Assembly (NCBI RefSeq): GCF_024170285.1
Contig: NZ_JALJXV010000006.1
Location: 186,001 to 250,000 of the forward strand
DNA length: 64,000 bases
Direction of reading: 5' to 3'
From: Natronocella acetinitrilica
GTDB taxonomy: Bacteria > Pseudomonadota > Gammaproteobacteria > Nitrococcales > Aquisalimonadaceae
Shown: positions 19,764 to 28,258 of the stretch, one piece after another
Numbering within the stretch: position 1 is the stretch's first letter
Layout of the letters: every line of letters starts with the position of its first letter
Position numbers and translations under genes: made by a program
The notes under the pieces: model-generated
Told to the model about the DNA's origin: nothing
What the model saw: the letters and a program-made list of their open reading frames with translations, nothing else
The model's database searches: none

Positions 19764-20063
19764 TCAGTCGTTGACCGAGAACAACTGGTGGAAGTTGGCG
19801 ATGCGGAGTATGCGCTCGATCTCACCATCGACACCTTTCAGGAACACCTTCCCGTTGCGGGCTTCGGCATGTTCGCGCAGCAGCAACAGCATGCCGAGAG
19901 CGGAACTGTCCATGTACTCGGTGTCGCTGAGATCGACTACATACCGTGTGACGCCACTTTCATCCCGATACGCATCCCGAAACTGTCGATGCAGGCCGAA
20001 GTCGAATTCACCGTTGATCCGGATGACCAGTTCGTTCGCGTCGCGTTGGGATTCAAGCGCCAT
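19764..20063 (-). CDS. STAS-domain anti-sigma factor antagonist
   Basis: 99 residues, single STAS domain. The conserved MDSSALGMLLL places the phosphorylatable serine at S53/S54, as in SpoIIAA and RsbV. When dephosphorylated, such proteins bind the HATPase anti-sigma partner; here the partner is most likely the HATPase domain of the next gene, whose PP2C domain would dephosphorylate it. First gene of a two-gene operon. The output (a sigma factor or other target) is not encoded nearby. Confidence 0.92.
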   Translation of the reverse strand: MALESQRDANELVIRINGEFDFGLHRQFRDAYRDESGVTRYVVDLSDTEYMDSSALGMLLLLREHAEARNGKVFLKGVDGEIERILRIANFHQLFSVND

Positions 20064-20177
20064 GTATAGAGTCCTCTGACTGTACCTAACAGTAAAGAAG
20101 CCATGGAGTCTGCGGATGATCCGGGCAGTTTAGCAGCCCGCTACGGGACCATTTGCCCCGCGCCACCCACCAGACGC

Positions 20178-20206
20178 AAAAAAACCCGCCTTCTGGGCGG
20201 GTTTTT
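20178..20206 (-). terminator. intrinsic terminator of tRNA-Glu
   Basis: On the minus strand a stem AAACCCGCC/GGCGGGTTT with a short loop is followed by seven T residues, 55 bases after the 3' end of the tRNA. Because the complementary arm is flanked by A residues and by T residues on the other strand, it may also work in the plus direction. Confidence 0.93.
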
Positions 20207-20260
20207 CGTCGGTGCCGAGGCACCCTTGTGGCCTGCTTTCACCAGACCACACGAAACTAG

Positions 20261-20336
20261 TGGCGTCCCCTAGGGGATTCGAACCCCTGTCGCCGCCGTG
20301 AAAGGGCGGTGTCCTAGGCCTCTAGACGAAGGGGAC
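20261..20336 (-). tRNA. tRNA-Glu (anticodon TTC)
   Basis: A 76-base cloverleaf: acceptor GTCCCC pairs with GGGGAC, the anticodon stem CCGCC/GGCGG encloses loop CTTTCAC (anticodon TTC), the T arm contains GGTTCGAATCC, and CCA is encoded at the 3' end. It is nearly identical to E. coli tRNA-Glu. Single gene with its own promoter and terminator. Confidence 0.98.
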
Positions 20337-20366
20337 GCTGCGGCCCTGCATCTCCAAGGCAGGCGC

Positions 20367-20395
20367 ATCATACGAAGCCGCATTATCCCTGTCAA
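20367..20395 (-). promoter_or_regulatory. sigma-70 promoter of tRNA-Glu
   Basis: Minus-strand TTGACA (20390-20395), exactly 17 bases, then TATGAT (20367-20372). Transcription would start near 20360, about 25 bases before the mature 5' end. Very close to the consensus, as expected for a tRNA promoter. Confidence 0.9.
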
Positions 20396-20476
20396 CCGCC
20401 GGCCATCGCCGCACTCTGCAGCGTTCGGCCTTCTGCTAGACTGACGCCACCATGGGGACCGGGAGCAGCACGCACA

Positions 20477-22024
20477 ATGCCTAGCCGTTACAGCGACCAG
20501 CCTGGAGAGTGGGGCGACGAGACGCCGTTCGATCTGGACACGGCCGCGCCTTTCGACGAGGACAGTCTCTATATTGACGGCGAATTGCGCTCCCGCCGTG
20601 GCAGCTTGCTTCATCTGATGCAGACCGGCCGCCACATCATCGTGATCGAGGGCGAACCGGAAACCGGACGCACCACCTTGCTCGGAAGCCTGGTGGATGA
20701 CCGCGACGGCCTGATCATGCCGCTGCCCCTCGCCCCCGAGGACCTGAACGATGCCGAGGCACTGGCCGATGCCTGTATCCAGGGCTTTGATCTCCCTACT
20801 CCACCGGTACCTGCCGGAGAGCGGGTTATCACCCACGCCGAGGAGTCACTGGCCAGGCTGTTGCAGGACGGGGAGCGGCCGGTTCTGCTGATCGACGACG
20901 CCGACGATCTCGATCCTGATTCCCTGCGTGCCTTGCTGGATATGCGCCTCGCGGCCCGGCATGAGGGCGGCCCAACCCTTGGGCTGGTGTTGATCGGCCG
21001 TTGCGGTTTTGCACCACGACTGCTGGATCTGGCAGGACCGGATCTTGCCCCGGCCGACATTCATGTCGCCGCCCTGCACGCCTGGCGGGAAGACCAGGTT
21101 GCAGACTATATCGCTCACGAACTGGGCGCGGACGCGAGCGGCGCCCCACTGGACCCACGCTTCGACCCTGCCGAGATCCACCAGGAGAGCCAGGGGCTGC
21201 CGGGGCGGGTTCGGGCCGCCTGCCAGCGCCGCTGGTACAGCCTTGATGCGCCGGTCGCATCGGGAAAGCGGCCACTGCCCTGGCCGCCGTCTAGGCAAGC
21301 GCTCCTCCTGGGTGGTGGCATCGTCGCTGCTGCCCTGCTTGCACTGCTACTGCTGCCGTTCTTCGGCGGCGGCAATGGCGACATGGAAGAGATTGCCCTG
21401 GAGCGTCCCACGGCTACACCGGCGCCCGACGCCACAATCGATGGGCCGGAGACGATACCAGAAGATCCGTTGCTGGCAGCGGAGCCGGACGAAACGATGC
21501 GGGAAGGACTCGACGGCCTGCCGGAAGAAACGCCGGAGGCGGAAGAACCCGCCATTGCGGAGCGCCCTGCAGATCCATTGATGCCGGAGGATTCCGCTGA
21601 TGTGGAAGCCGACGGGCCTACCTTGGCGGCAGAACCGGAAGAGCTCACCCCCGCTCCGGCGGAAGAACCGGAAGAAATCGTCGAGGCACCGCCGCCGCCA
21701 GAGCCGCCGGCCGACAGCGAGGCCGAGGTAGAGCAGCCCGAACCCGAGCAGCTCGGCTGGCTGGAGCGCCAGCCTGGCGAGAATTACACCATTCAGCTCA
21801 TTGCCGCCGGGCAGCGCGAAGCCCTAGAGCGTTATCTGGACAATGAACTGGCAGGGGTGGACAACACCCACCTGATCGCCACCCAACGCGACGGCAGCGA
21901 CTGGTACGTGGTGGTCAGCGGCTCCCATGGCAGCCGAGAGGCCGCCAGAGACGCGCTGAACGCGCTACCCGCCAACCTGCGGGAGCAAGGGGCCTGGGTC
22001 AGGAGCATTGAATCATTGCGATAG
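20477..22024 (+). CDS. AAA-like/SPOR-domain membrane protein (DamX-like)
   Basis: 515 residues. The N-terminal ExeA/DamX-like P-loop region (about 35-270) has a Walker-A-like GEPETGRTT, in which the usual lysine is arginine, and a Walker B PVLLIDDADDL. One membrane helix lies at about 275-297. It is followed by a long acidic, proline-rich periplasmic linker (about 300-430) and a C-terminal SPOR domain (about 433-515; YTIQLIAAGQREALERYL). SPOR domains bind denuded septal peptidoglycan, so a cell-division role is likely. The Lys-to-Arg change suggests weak or no ATPase activity. Confidence 0.88.
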   Translation: MPSRYSDQPGEWGDETPFDLDTAAPFDEDSLYIDGELRSRRGSLLHLMQTGRHIIVIEGEPETGRTTLLGSLVDDRDGLIMPLPLAPEDLNDAEALADACIQGFDLPTPPVPAGERVITHAEESLARLLQDGERPVLLIDDADDLDPDSLRALLDMRLAARHEGGPTLGLVLIGRCGFAPRLLDLAGPDLAPADIHVAALHAWREDQVADYIAHELGADASGAPLDPRFDPAEIHQESQGLPGRVRAACQRRWYSLDAPVASGKRPLPWPPSRQALLLGGGIVAAALLALLLLPFFGGGNGDMEEIALERPTATPAPDATIDGPETIPEDPLLAAEPDETMREGLDGLPEETPEAEEPAIAERPADPLMPEDSADVEADGPTLAAEPEELTPAPAEEPEEIVEAPPPPEPPADSEAEVEQPEPEQLGWLERQPGENYTIQLIAAGQREALERYLDNELAGVDNTHLIATQRDGSDWYVVVSGSHGSREAARDALNALPANLREQGAWVRSIESLR

Positions 22025-22048
22025 GGAGACGTCGCTCAGGTCTCCCTA
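22022..22048. terminator. hairpin between convergent genes
   Basis: A perfect 9-base stem, TAGGGAGAC/GTCTCCCTA, with a 9-base loop sits at the stop codons of the SPOR-protein and diguanylate-cyclase genes. There is no T tract, so it may be a weak or factor-assisted bidirectional terminator. Confidence 0.5.
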
Positions 22049-22981
22049 CTCCCCTTCAACACGGTTTCGACCCGCGCCCTTGGCGCGATAGAGACCGCGA
22101 TCCGCACGCTGCAGCAGCGATTCAGGCGTGTCACCGGGACGGCAACTGGCTATGCCCAGACTCACCTCCACCAGAGCATCACCGGGCAGGCCGAAATTGT
22201 GGGTCTGGACAGCCTCCCGCAAACGCTCCGCCAAGCAGCGGACCCCGGCCTCTTCCGCTTCCGGCATGATCACCACGAATTCGTCGCCGGCGTAGCGAAA
22301 CACCGGATCTGAACCCCGACAAACCGACTGCAGCACCTCGGCGAGGGCAATCAGGACATCATCGCCGACGCCGTGGCCGAAACGGTCATTGATCTGCTTG
22401 AAGTTGTCGATGTCGAGGATAAGCAGCGACACCGCGCCACCCTCACGGCATGAATGAGCCAGTTGCCGGGCCAGTAGTTCGTCCATCGCTGTCCGGTTGA
22501 AAACCCCGGTGAGGGGATCCCGTCGTGCACTCTCGCGGACGTCCCGGAACCGCAGAGCATTGCGCAACGGGTGCAGCAGTATGCCCAGGGCCCGTTCGAT
22601 CAGTTCCAGATCCGACTCCACGAATCGACGGCGACGGCTGAAACCGATGTAGCCCAGGCTCTGATCCCCGAGTTTCAGATGGTATTCGGCGTGGGACCGA
22701 CCGACGATCCCGAAACGTACCCGTAGTCCGATGGGGTCATGCCGATAGGCAAAGGCGTCGCAGGGCGATTGCTCGCGCAACAGATGAAAGAAACGGTGGA
22801 GCAGTTCCTCCACCTCGATGGTCGCCATGAGAGCGGTTGCCAGACGCCAACTCGGCGCGCCGGCCACTTCCACATCGCCGGGCAACGGAGCGATGGATCC
22901 CGGGGCGCCACTATCGTTGTCTAGCGCGCTGGTCAGTCGGGTCACGTGCGGACTCCTGGTCATCTGTTCGACCTCGGACAT
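22046..22981 (-). CDS. diguanylate cyclase (GGDEF domain)
   Basis: 311 residues. The N-terminal part of about 150 residues has a GAF-like feel but no clear assignment and no membrane helix. The C-terminal GGDEF domain starts at RDPLTGVFNR and holds the active-site variant AGDEF (YAGDEFVV), which is normally active. A product-inhibition site RGSD lies exactly five residues before it. The protein should make cyclic di-GMP, which commonly opposes flagellar motility. An internal ATG at 22963, with GAGG upstream, is a credible alternative start. Divergent from the FliK-like gene. Confidence 0.92.
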   Translation of the reverse strand: MSEVEQMTRSPHVTRLTSALDNDSGAPGSIAPLPGDVEVAGAPSWRLATALMATIEVEELLHRFFHLLREQSPCDAFAYRHDPIGLRVRFGIVGRSHAEYHLKLGDQSLGYIGFSRRRRFVESDLELIERALGILLHPLRNALRFRDVRESARRDPLTGVFNRTAMDELLARQLAHSCREGGAVSLLILDIDNFKQINDRFGHGVGDDVLIALAEVLQSVCRGSDPVFRYAGDEFVVIMPEAEEAGVRCLAERLREAVQTHNFGLPGDALVEVSLGIASCRPGDTPESLLQRADRGLYRAKGAGRNRVEGE

Positions 22982-23225
22982 TTAGCCAGTATCTTGCCAG
23001 TCTGCATTTCTCTATCCCGTACAATGACCTGCCGCGCCAGCCCTGCGGCCATCCATGCCCACCTGTCGCGAAAAACCGACGGAATAACGTCGAACAGCCA
23101 AACTATGTCAATTTTCCGTCGCCTTCCCGGCATTGTCCTCCACATACCGTGGGCTGGCTAGCGTCGCAGCGCCGGCGCTACACTAGTGGCCGCGACGACA
23201 CGACGGCGGAGTGCACCCGGCATAG
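22982..23225. other. divergent intergenic region
   Basis: 244 bases between the diguanylate cyclase (minus) and the FliK-like gene (plus). I found no tRNA, hairpin with T tract or sigma-28 motif. A possible plus-strand -10 element (TACACT near 23180) lacks a convincing -35. Confidence 0.5.
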
Positions 23226-24395
23226 ATGGATATCTCCCGCGACGCACCATCCCCGCTGCTTAGAGTGCCTCAATCCCCACCGGCCGCGGCCAGTCAATGG
23301 CGGGTCGGGCAGATACTCGAAGCCGTTGTACGCCCCCCTGGACCGGATGGACCCACACTGCAGATTGGCCGTGAGACCATCGCGGTCAGAGGGGAGTTGC
23401 AATTACCGGCGGGCGAGCGCGTGCAATTGCAGGTGATGGCGGTCCGGCCGGAGCTATCGCTGAGCCTGGTGCGGTCACCGGGGCTGGACACCCTGGCCGA
23501 GTCCAGTCGCAGCCTGCTACCCCGCCAGGCACCCATCAGCAACGTGGCAACCGCCCTGCAGGCGGTACTGAACAATGCCCAGGCCCGTGACGCGCTGTCG
23601 CCTCCGGTGCGTGCAGCGGCGGAGGCACTTATGGCGAGCCTGCCCGGGCCGGAGGCGGTCAGTCGACCCGAGGGCCTGCGGGCCGCATTGCTCAATAGCG
23701 GCCTCTTTCTCGAGAACAAGCTGGCCGCCGCAGTCAGCGGCACAACCCCGCCAGTAGACGCAGTTCGCGGCGATAACAAGGCCTTGCTCGCAAACCTGCT
23801 GAACCATGTTTTCCGGGCACTGACAGCGCAACCGCGCTCAAGCCAGGGGGGCGAGCAGCCCCCACCGAACCCCGCCCGCCCTTCTCCACCTCCGCCGCCA
23901 AGCGTCCGACTACCTGTGACGGCGGAACCTGGACAGGTCCTGACCGAACTCGGGCGGCAGGCAGACGCGGCGCTGGCCCGCATCCAGACCTTGCAAATCG
24001 GCCTGGTTGCCCAGGAGACACAGCCACCCTGGATGTTCGAGATCGGAGTCCGCAACAACAACGACACGGATGTTCTGCAATTCCTGCTCGATAAGGAACA
24101 GACTCCCGGGGAAGAGGCTGACAAGGCGTGGACGCTCCAGCTGTCCTTCGATTTTCGTGAACTGGGGCCATTGCACTGCAAGCTGGTGCTGCGGGGCACC
24201 CAGGTATCCGCCAACTGGTGGGCCGAACGGCAGGACACTGCGGCCGAGGTGGGCAACCAGCTTCCCCTGTTGACGGAACGTCTGCGGGAACTGGGCCTGG
24301 AGGTCGGCGGCATGCGTTGCGTGCATGGCAAGCCGCCCAAAGCGGCAGACCCTGACCGATCAGATGGAGGACGGTTGCTTGATGAGCGAGCATGA
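23226..24395 (+). CDS. FliK-like flagellar hook-length control family protein
   Basis: 389 residues. A variable, proline-rich N-terminal part (PPPNPARPSPPPPPS at about 215-230) is followed by a compact C-terminal domain (about 265-375). That domain contains PWMFEIGV, LQLSFDFRELGPLHCKLVL and NQLPLLTERLRELGLEV, which fit the FliK C-terminal (Flg_hook) family. It is separate from the fliK in the main cluster and lies on the other strand. It overlaps the FlhB-like gene by 14 bases, so the two are translationally coupled; FliK normally acts on the FlhB cytoplasmic tail, which matches the pairing. Confidence 0.75.
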   Translation: MDISRDAPSPLLRVPQSPPAAASQWRVGQILEAVVRPPGPDGPTLQIGRETIAVRGELQLPAGERVQLQVMAVRPELSLSLVRSPGLDTLAESSRSLLPRQAPISNVATALQAVLNNAQARDALSPPVRAAAEALMASLPGPEAVSRPEGLRAALLNSGLFLENKLAAAVSGTTPPVDAVRGDNKALLANLLNHVFRALTAQPRSSQGGEQPPPNPARPSPPPPPSVRLPVTAEPGQVLTELGRQADAALARIQTLQIGLVAQETQPPWMFEIGVRNNNDTDVLQFLLDKEQTPGEEADKAWTLQLSFDFRELGPLHCKLVLRGTQVSANWWAERQDTAAEVGNQLPLLTERLRELGLEVGGMRCVHGKPPKAADPDRSDGGRLLDERA

Positions 24396-24684
24396 TCCAC
24401 CGACGGGCACCCGGCTCGCCGTGGCCCTGGAGTATGACGGCAGCGGGGCCCCCCGAGTCACCGCCAAGGGCATCGGCGATCTGGCGGAGGAAATCATCGC
24501 GCTGGCGCAGGCCCATGACGTGCCCGTGGACAACGACCGCGCGCTGGCCAGATTACTGTCGACACTGGAACTGGACGAGGAGATTCCCGAGGCGCTTTAT
24601 CGAGTGGTTGCGGAAGTCCTGGCGTTTGCCTACCTGATCCGGGCAAGCCGGGAAGAACACGATGAGGAGCAGCCAGGGGAGTGA
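24382..24684 (+). CDS. FlhB C-terminal-domain-like protein (FhlB type)
   Basis: About 100 residues; ATG at 24382 with GGAGG upstream, inside the end of the preceding gene. It matches only the part of FlhB/EscU after the self-cleavage site (AVALEYDGSGAPRVTAKGIGDLAEEIIALA). It lacks the membrane domain and the NPTH motif. Such stand-alone tails (FhlB) can replace the cleaved FlhB tail in substrate switching in some bacteria. The full-length flhB at 37006-38175 is also present. Confidence 0.88.
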   Translation: MSEHDPPTGTRLAVALEYDGSGAPRVTAKGIGDLAEEIIALAQAHDVPVDNDRALARLLSTLELDEEIPEALYRVVAEVLAFAYLIRASREEHDEEQPGE

Positions 24685-25062
24685 TCAGCCCTCGCGGTGC
24701 AGCAGCAGCACCAGGTCGGCTTCCACCAGGCTGAGCCCGCAACTTGCCATGATGTCTTCCCGGGACGAACCACGACGCGCCATGCGGATCGCCTGATTGA
24801 AGGCCTCCTCACCGGTCTCCCGGGAGGCCACGGTGGTGAGCTGATCCTTCAACCGCCGCAGATCCTGCTCCAGGCGCACCAGTTGATCGCCCTGAGCCAC
24901 AGCCCCGGCGGCGGCAGTCTGCTGGTTCTCTGCCAACCGCTGCTGGGACTGGCGCAACTGCTCGAGCAGCTTCGCCTGTCGACGGCCCGCGTCTTCTGCG
25001 CGGAAAACGGCGTAGATGCCCAGGCAGGCGGCAAACAGGGCGACAATCAGGGCAAGCGTCAT
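24685..25062 (-). CDS. DUF2802 membrane-anchored coiled-coil protein
   Basis: 125 residues: an N-terminal membrane helix (about 3-20), a coiled coil (about 30-75) and a C-terminal helical part (AIRMARRGSSREDIMASCGLSLVEADLVLLLH) typical of DUF2802. Genes of this family usually close the chemotaxis end of polar flagellar clusters, as here, about 100 bases after cheW. Function unknown. Its stop directly abuts the stop of the FlhB-like gene on the other strand. Confidence 0.85.
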   Translation of the reverse strand: MTLALIVALFAACLGIYAVFRAEDAGRRQAKLLEQLRQSQQRLAENQQTAAAGAVAQGDQLVRLEQDLRRLKDQLTTVASRETGEEAFNQAIRMARRGSSREDIMASCGLSLVEADLVLLLHREG

Positions 25063-25161
25063 GGGATTCCGTGGTATCTGCTGACATTGGCCACCAAACG
25101 GCCGCCAAGCCCAGAGGTTACACCAGCCTGGCGGCTGGTGTCGTGCCCCCGGACAGGCAAC

Positions 25162-25641
25162 TCACAGCGTCGCAACTTCGTGCCATTCCTCGCTGGTCAG
25201 CAGGCGGTTGACGTCCACCAGGATCAGCAGATCCTGGCCGCGGCTGACCACGCCGTGGATATACCGTGAAGACTCTTCGTTGCCCACATTTGGCGCCGTG
25301 TCCACCTCCGTCGGATCGACATTGATGACCTCGGCGACACTGTCGACGAGTATGCCGGCCACCTGATCGCCGGTCTCGATGACGACGATACGGGCTGCAT
25401 CGTCGGACTCCCGGGAGCCCAGACCAAAGCGCATGCGGGTATCGATCACCGTCACCACATTGCCCCGCAGATTGATGATGCCGAGCACATAAGACGGTGC
25501 CCCCGGCACCGGCGCAATCTCGGACATGGGCAGCACTTCCTGCACCCGCATCACGTCGATGCCGTAGGTCTCATCCCCCAACGAAAAGGTCACCCACTGA
25601 CCCACCGCCGTTCCAGCTTCACTGCGTTCCTGCGCTGCCAT
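25162..25641 (-). CDS. cheW: chemotaxis coupling protein CheW
   Basis: 159 residues, one CheW domain (about 13-152) with the family hallmarks YGIDVMRVQEVL, VLGIINLRGNVVTVID and VSRGQDLLILVDV. It links receptors to CheA in the signalling array. Placed after parP, as in Vibrio and Pseudomonas clusters. No receptor gene occurs in this window. Confidence 0.97.
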   Translation of the reverse strand: MAAQERSEAGTAVGQWVTFSLGDETYGIDVMRVQEVLPMSEIAPVPGAPSYVLGIINLRGNVVTVIDTRMRFGLGSRESDDAARIVVIETGDQVAGILVDSVAEVINVDPTEVDTAPNVGNEESSRYIHGVVSRGQDLLILVDVNRLLTSEEWHEVATL

Positions 25642-25671
25642 TTGACTGCCCTCTTGTACCCGTCATATCCG

Positions 25672-26364
25672 CTATCGTGCGCTAGAGTCCTGTAACATTC
25701 GGGTGAATGCCGCGGGTTCGACCAGCGCGCTCAGATGTCCAATCACCGTGCCGGCCAGCCAGGGCCTCTTGCCCTGACGAGACCGCCAACGCACCTCGTC
25801 ACTGTCCAGCTTCACCACATCGCCAATGCCGTGACAGGCAAGCCCCCATGCGCCATCACCCACCACCAGAATCTGCGTCGGCGCCGCTTCCCCGCCCAGT
25901 GGCGGACGCCGATTCGGCGGCAGCACCATGGTCGCGGTATCGATGACCCTGACGTTGCGATCCCGGTAGCGCATGAGCCCGATCTGCCACTCGGGCTGAC
26001 CCGGCATGGGCGTAATGTCAACGTCTTCCACCGGCACCACGCTGTGCAGCTCCGTCAGGGCGACGGCAAGCCGCAATTCGCCGACATTGAAGAACAGGGC
26101 CTGAAAAAGCCCCTGGCCCCAGGACGGCACCAGCGCCTCGTCCGGCGCCGCTGCAGGCGGCTGCTCGGCTGCCACAGTCTCTTCCAAAGGCTGGGTTTCC
26201 AGCGGTGTCGGCGGCGACTCCACAACCACGAGAGACGATGCTTGCTCGTCCTCCTCGTCAGGAAAATCCGACGGCACCTCGCTTAACAGCGCATCCAGAT
26301 AGTCACGGATAGCAACCCGCGAGTCCGTCAGTACGGTCGTGTCATCTCCCGATCGCCTATTCAT
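25672..26364 (-). CDS. parP: ParP-like protein: CheW-like domain with acidic N-terminal extension
   Basis: 230 residues. An acidic/proline-rich N-terminal tail (about 1-80) is followed by a CheW-like domain (about 85-225; LFFNVGELRLAVALTELHSVV, GLMRYRDRNVRVIDTATMV). Position directly after the ParA-type gene, with an 8-base overlap, and this layout match ParP. In Vibrio ParP binds ParC and CheA and keeps chemotaxis arrays at the old pole. The symbol is inferred from context and architecture. Confidence 0.8.
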   Translation of the reverse strand: MNRRSGDDTTVLTDSRVAIRDYLDALLSEVPSDFPDEEDEQASSLVVVESPPTPLETQPLEETVAAEQPPAAAPDEALVPSWGQGLFQALFFNVGELRLAVALTELHSVVPVEDVDITPMPGQPEWQIGLMRYRDRNVRVIDTATMVLPPNRRPPLGGEAAPTQILVVGDGAWGLACHGIGDVVKLDSDEVRWRSRQGKRPWLAGTVIGHLSALVEPAAFTRMLQDSSAR

Positions 26365-27151
26365 GCACGACCCTCCTGGTCACGGCCACATCCTCGCCCA
26401 GCATGTTTTCGAGAAGTTTGCGGTAGGCCTGACTTCCCCGCGACCAGGGATGCAGCACGGTCAGTGGCAGCCCCGCCTGGCTCGCGTCACGGAACTGCGT
26501 ATCCACTGGGATGGCCCCTTCCCAGACCTGATCCTCGAAGCGCGCACGCAGCTCCCGCAGAGTCTGCACTGATGCGCGGGTGCGCCGATCGAACATGGTC
26601 GGCACGATGGTGTAGGGCAACTCCCGGGAACGGGAGCGCTGCACCATCTCCAGGGTGTTGACCATGCGCTCCAGCCCCTTGAGCGCCAGGAATTCGGTCT
26701 GTACGGGGATCACCAGCGCATCGCAGGCTGCCAGTGCATTCACCATGAGCACACCCAGCACCGGCGGGCAGTCGATGAACACGTGATCGAATTGATCCGC
26801 AAGCCGCTCCAGCGCACGCTTCAGCACCAGTCCCTTGCCGTGGCGAGCGCCGAGCTGTCTGTCCAGCGTCGCCAGGGCCGTGCAGGCTGGCATGAGTCGA
26901 ATGCCGTCGACACGCGTCCCACGCAGCATGCGAGGCAACATGGCCGGCGCATAGGCATCGCCGAAGAGATCATAAACCGTCGGACTGATGTCCTCCGGGT
27001 CGTAGCCCAGGTAAGTTGTCATCGAGCCGTGGGGGTCGAGATCAACCAGCAGGACCCGACCACGCCGGTTGGCCACCAGCCCGGCCAGATTGACGGCAGT
27101 GGTGGTCTTGCCCACCCCGCCCTTTTGATTGGAGACCGCCCAGATCTTCAT
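26357..27151 (-). CDS. parC: ParA-family ATPase ParC (polar localisation of chemotaxis arrays)
   Basis: 264 residues. Deviant Walker A NQKGGVGKTTTAVNLA at the N-terminus (signature lysine present), Walker A' VLLVDLDPHGSMT and Walker B VFIDCPPVLG. Among ParA/Soj proteins, its place between cheB and a CheW-like gene marks it as the chemotaxis ParC rather than the chromosome ParA; no parB is nearby. It overlaps parP by 8 bases. Confidence 0.88.
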   Translation of the reverse strand: MKIWAVSNQKGGVGKTTTAVNLAGLVANRRGRVLLVDLDPHGSMTTYLGYDPEDISPTVYDLFGDAYAPAMLPRMLRGTRVDGIRLMPACTALATLDRQLGARHGKGLVLKRALERLADQFDHVFIDCPPVLGVLMVNALAACDALVIPVQTEFLALKGLERMVNTLEMVQRSRSRELPYTIVPTMFDRRTRASVQTLRELRARFEDQVWEGAIPVDTQFRDASQAGLPLTVLHPWSRGSQAYRKLLENMLGEDVAVTRRVVHE

Positions 27152-27158
27152 GTCCGTC

Positions 27159-28238
27159 TCACCGCAGCCGCTTCAGCGCATCGGCCACATTGTCCAGCGA
27201 CAGCACGCGATCCACCACGCCGGCACGGGCCACGGCCTGGGGCATGCCATAGATCACGCTGCTGGCCTCGTCCTGGGCCCAGATGTGCGCGCCGGTCTGG
27301 CGCAGACGCTTGGCGCCCTCGCAGCCGTCGGCTCCCATGCCGGTGAGCACGATGGCCAGCACCTTGCCCGGGGCAACTTCCGCCGCCGAGGCAAAGGCGA
27401 TATCAACACTGGGCTTGTAGAACTGTCCTTCCCGTGGCTCAACCAAGCGAACGCCAAGGCCGGCACCCTTCCGAACGACGCCGAGATGACGACCACCCGG
27501 CGCCAGCAGTGCCTGACCGGCCTGCAGGCTATCGCCCTCGACAGCCTCCCGCACGGAGATGGCGCAAAGCCCGTCGACCCGCTGAGCGAATGCCTTGGTG
27601 AAATTCGCCGGCATGTGCTGCACAAGCAGAATGGGCACAGGGAAGTTGGCCGGCAGTCCGGTCAGCACCCGCTGCAGGGCCATGGGACCACCCGTTGACG
27701 CACCGATGATGACCAGGTCCAGATCCGCGGCCCGAACGCCCCGCGAAGACGACGTTGTGGGGGCGGTGGTTGACGCTGCAGCGCTTGTGGCGGTGTTGCG
27801 GGCGGCGGGCGAAGCCGGCGTGGGGGTGCGACCCTGCCCCCCCTTGACGACGGCCTTTACACGCTGCTGCAACTGCTGACGCGCCTTGGCAGCGTCCACG
27901 GAAATGTCGGAGAAGCGCTTGGGGAGAAAATCCACTGCGCCGGCATCCAGCGCATCCAGGGTCGCCTTGGCGCCCTCGAAGGTCAGAGAGGAGAACATCA
28001 GCACCGGCGTCGGTCGCCGGCGCATGATCTCGCGCACCGCCGAAATGCCGTCAAGCTCCGGCATCTCGATATCCATGGTGACCACATCCGGGCGCAGCCG
28101 CACCACCTGCTCCACCGCCTCGCGGCCATTGGCAGCCTCGCCCACGACCTCGATGGCGGGATCTGCGGTGAGCATGTCGCGTATCCGGCGCCGGAAAAAG
28201 CCGGAATCGTCAACGATGAGTGCGCGAACCTTCTGCAA
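27159..28238 (-). CDS. cheB: chemotaxis response regulator methylesterase CheB
   Basis: 359 residues, TTG start with AGGAG upstream. Receiver domain (D56 in VVTMDIEMPELDG), an Ala/Thr/Ser-rich linker (about 135-165), and the methylesterase domain with catalytic serine in IGASTGGPMAL, histidine in LVQHMPANF and aspartate in GMGADGCEGA. It removes receptor methyl groups when phosphorylated by CheA. Stand-alone cheR is missing from the cluster. Confidence 0.97.
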   Translation of the reverse strand: MQKVRALIVDDSGFFRRRIRDMLTADPAIEVVGEAANGREAVEQVVRLRPDVVTMDIEMPELDGISAVREIMRRRPTPVLMFSSLTFEGAKATLDALDAGAVDFLPKRFSDISVDAAKARQQLQQRVKAVVKGGQGRTPTPASPAARNTATSAAASTTAPTTSSSRGVRAADLDLVIIGASTGGPMALQRVLTGLPANFPVPILLVQHMPANFTKAFAQRVDGLCAISVREAVEGDSLQAGQALLAPGGRHLGVVRKGAGLGVRLVEPREGQFYKPSVDIAFASAAEVAPGKVLAIVLTGMGADGCEGAKRLRQTGAHIWAQDEASSVIYGMPQAVARAGVVDRVLSLDNVADALKRLR

Positions 28239-28258
28239 GACCGTGGGCTCCTGTCGCC

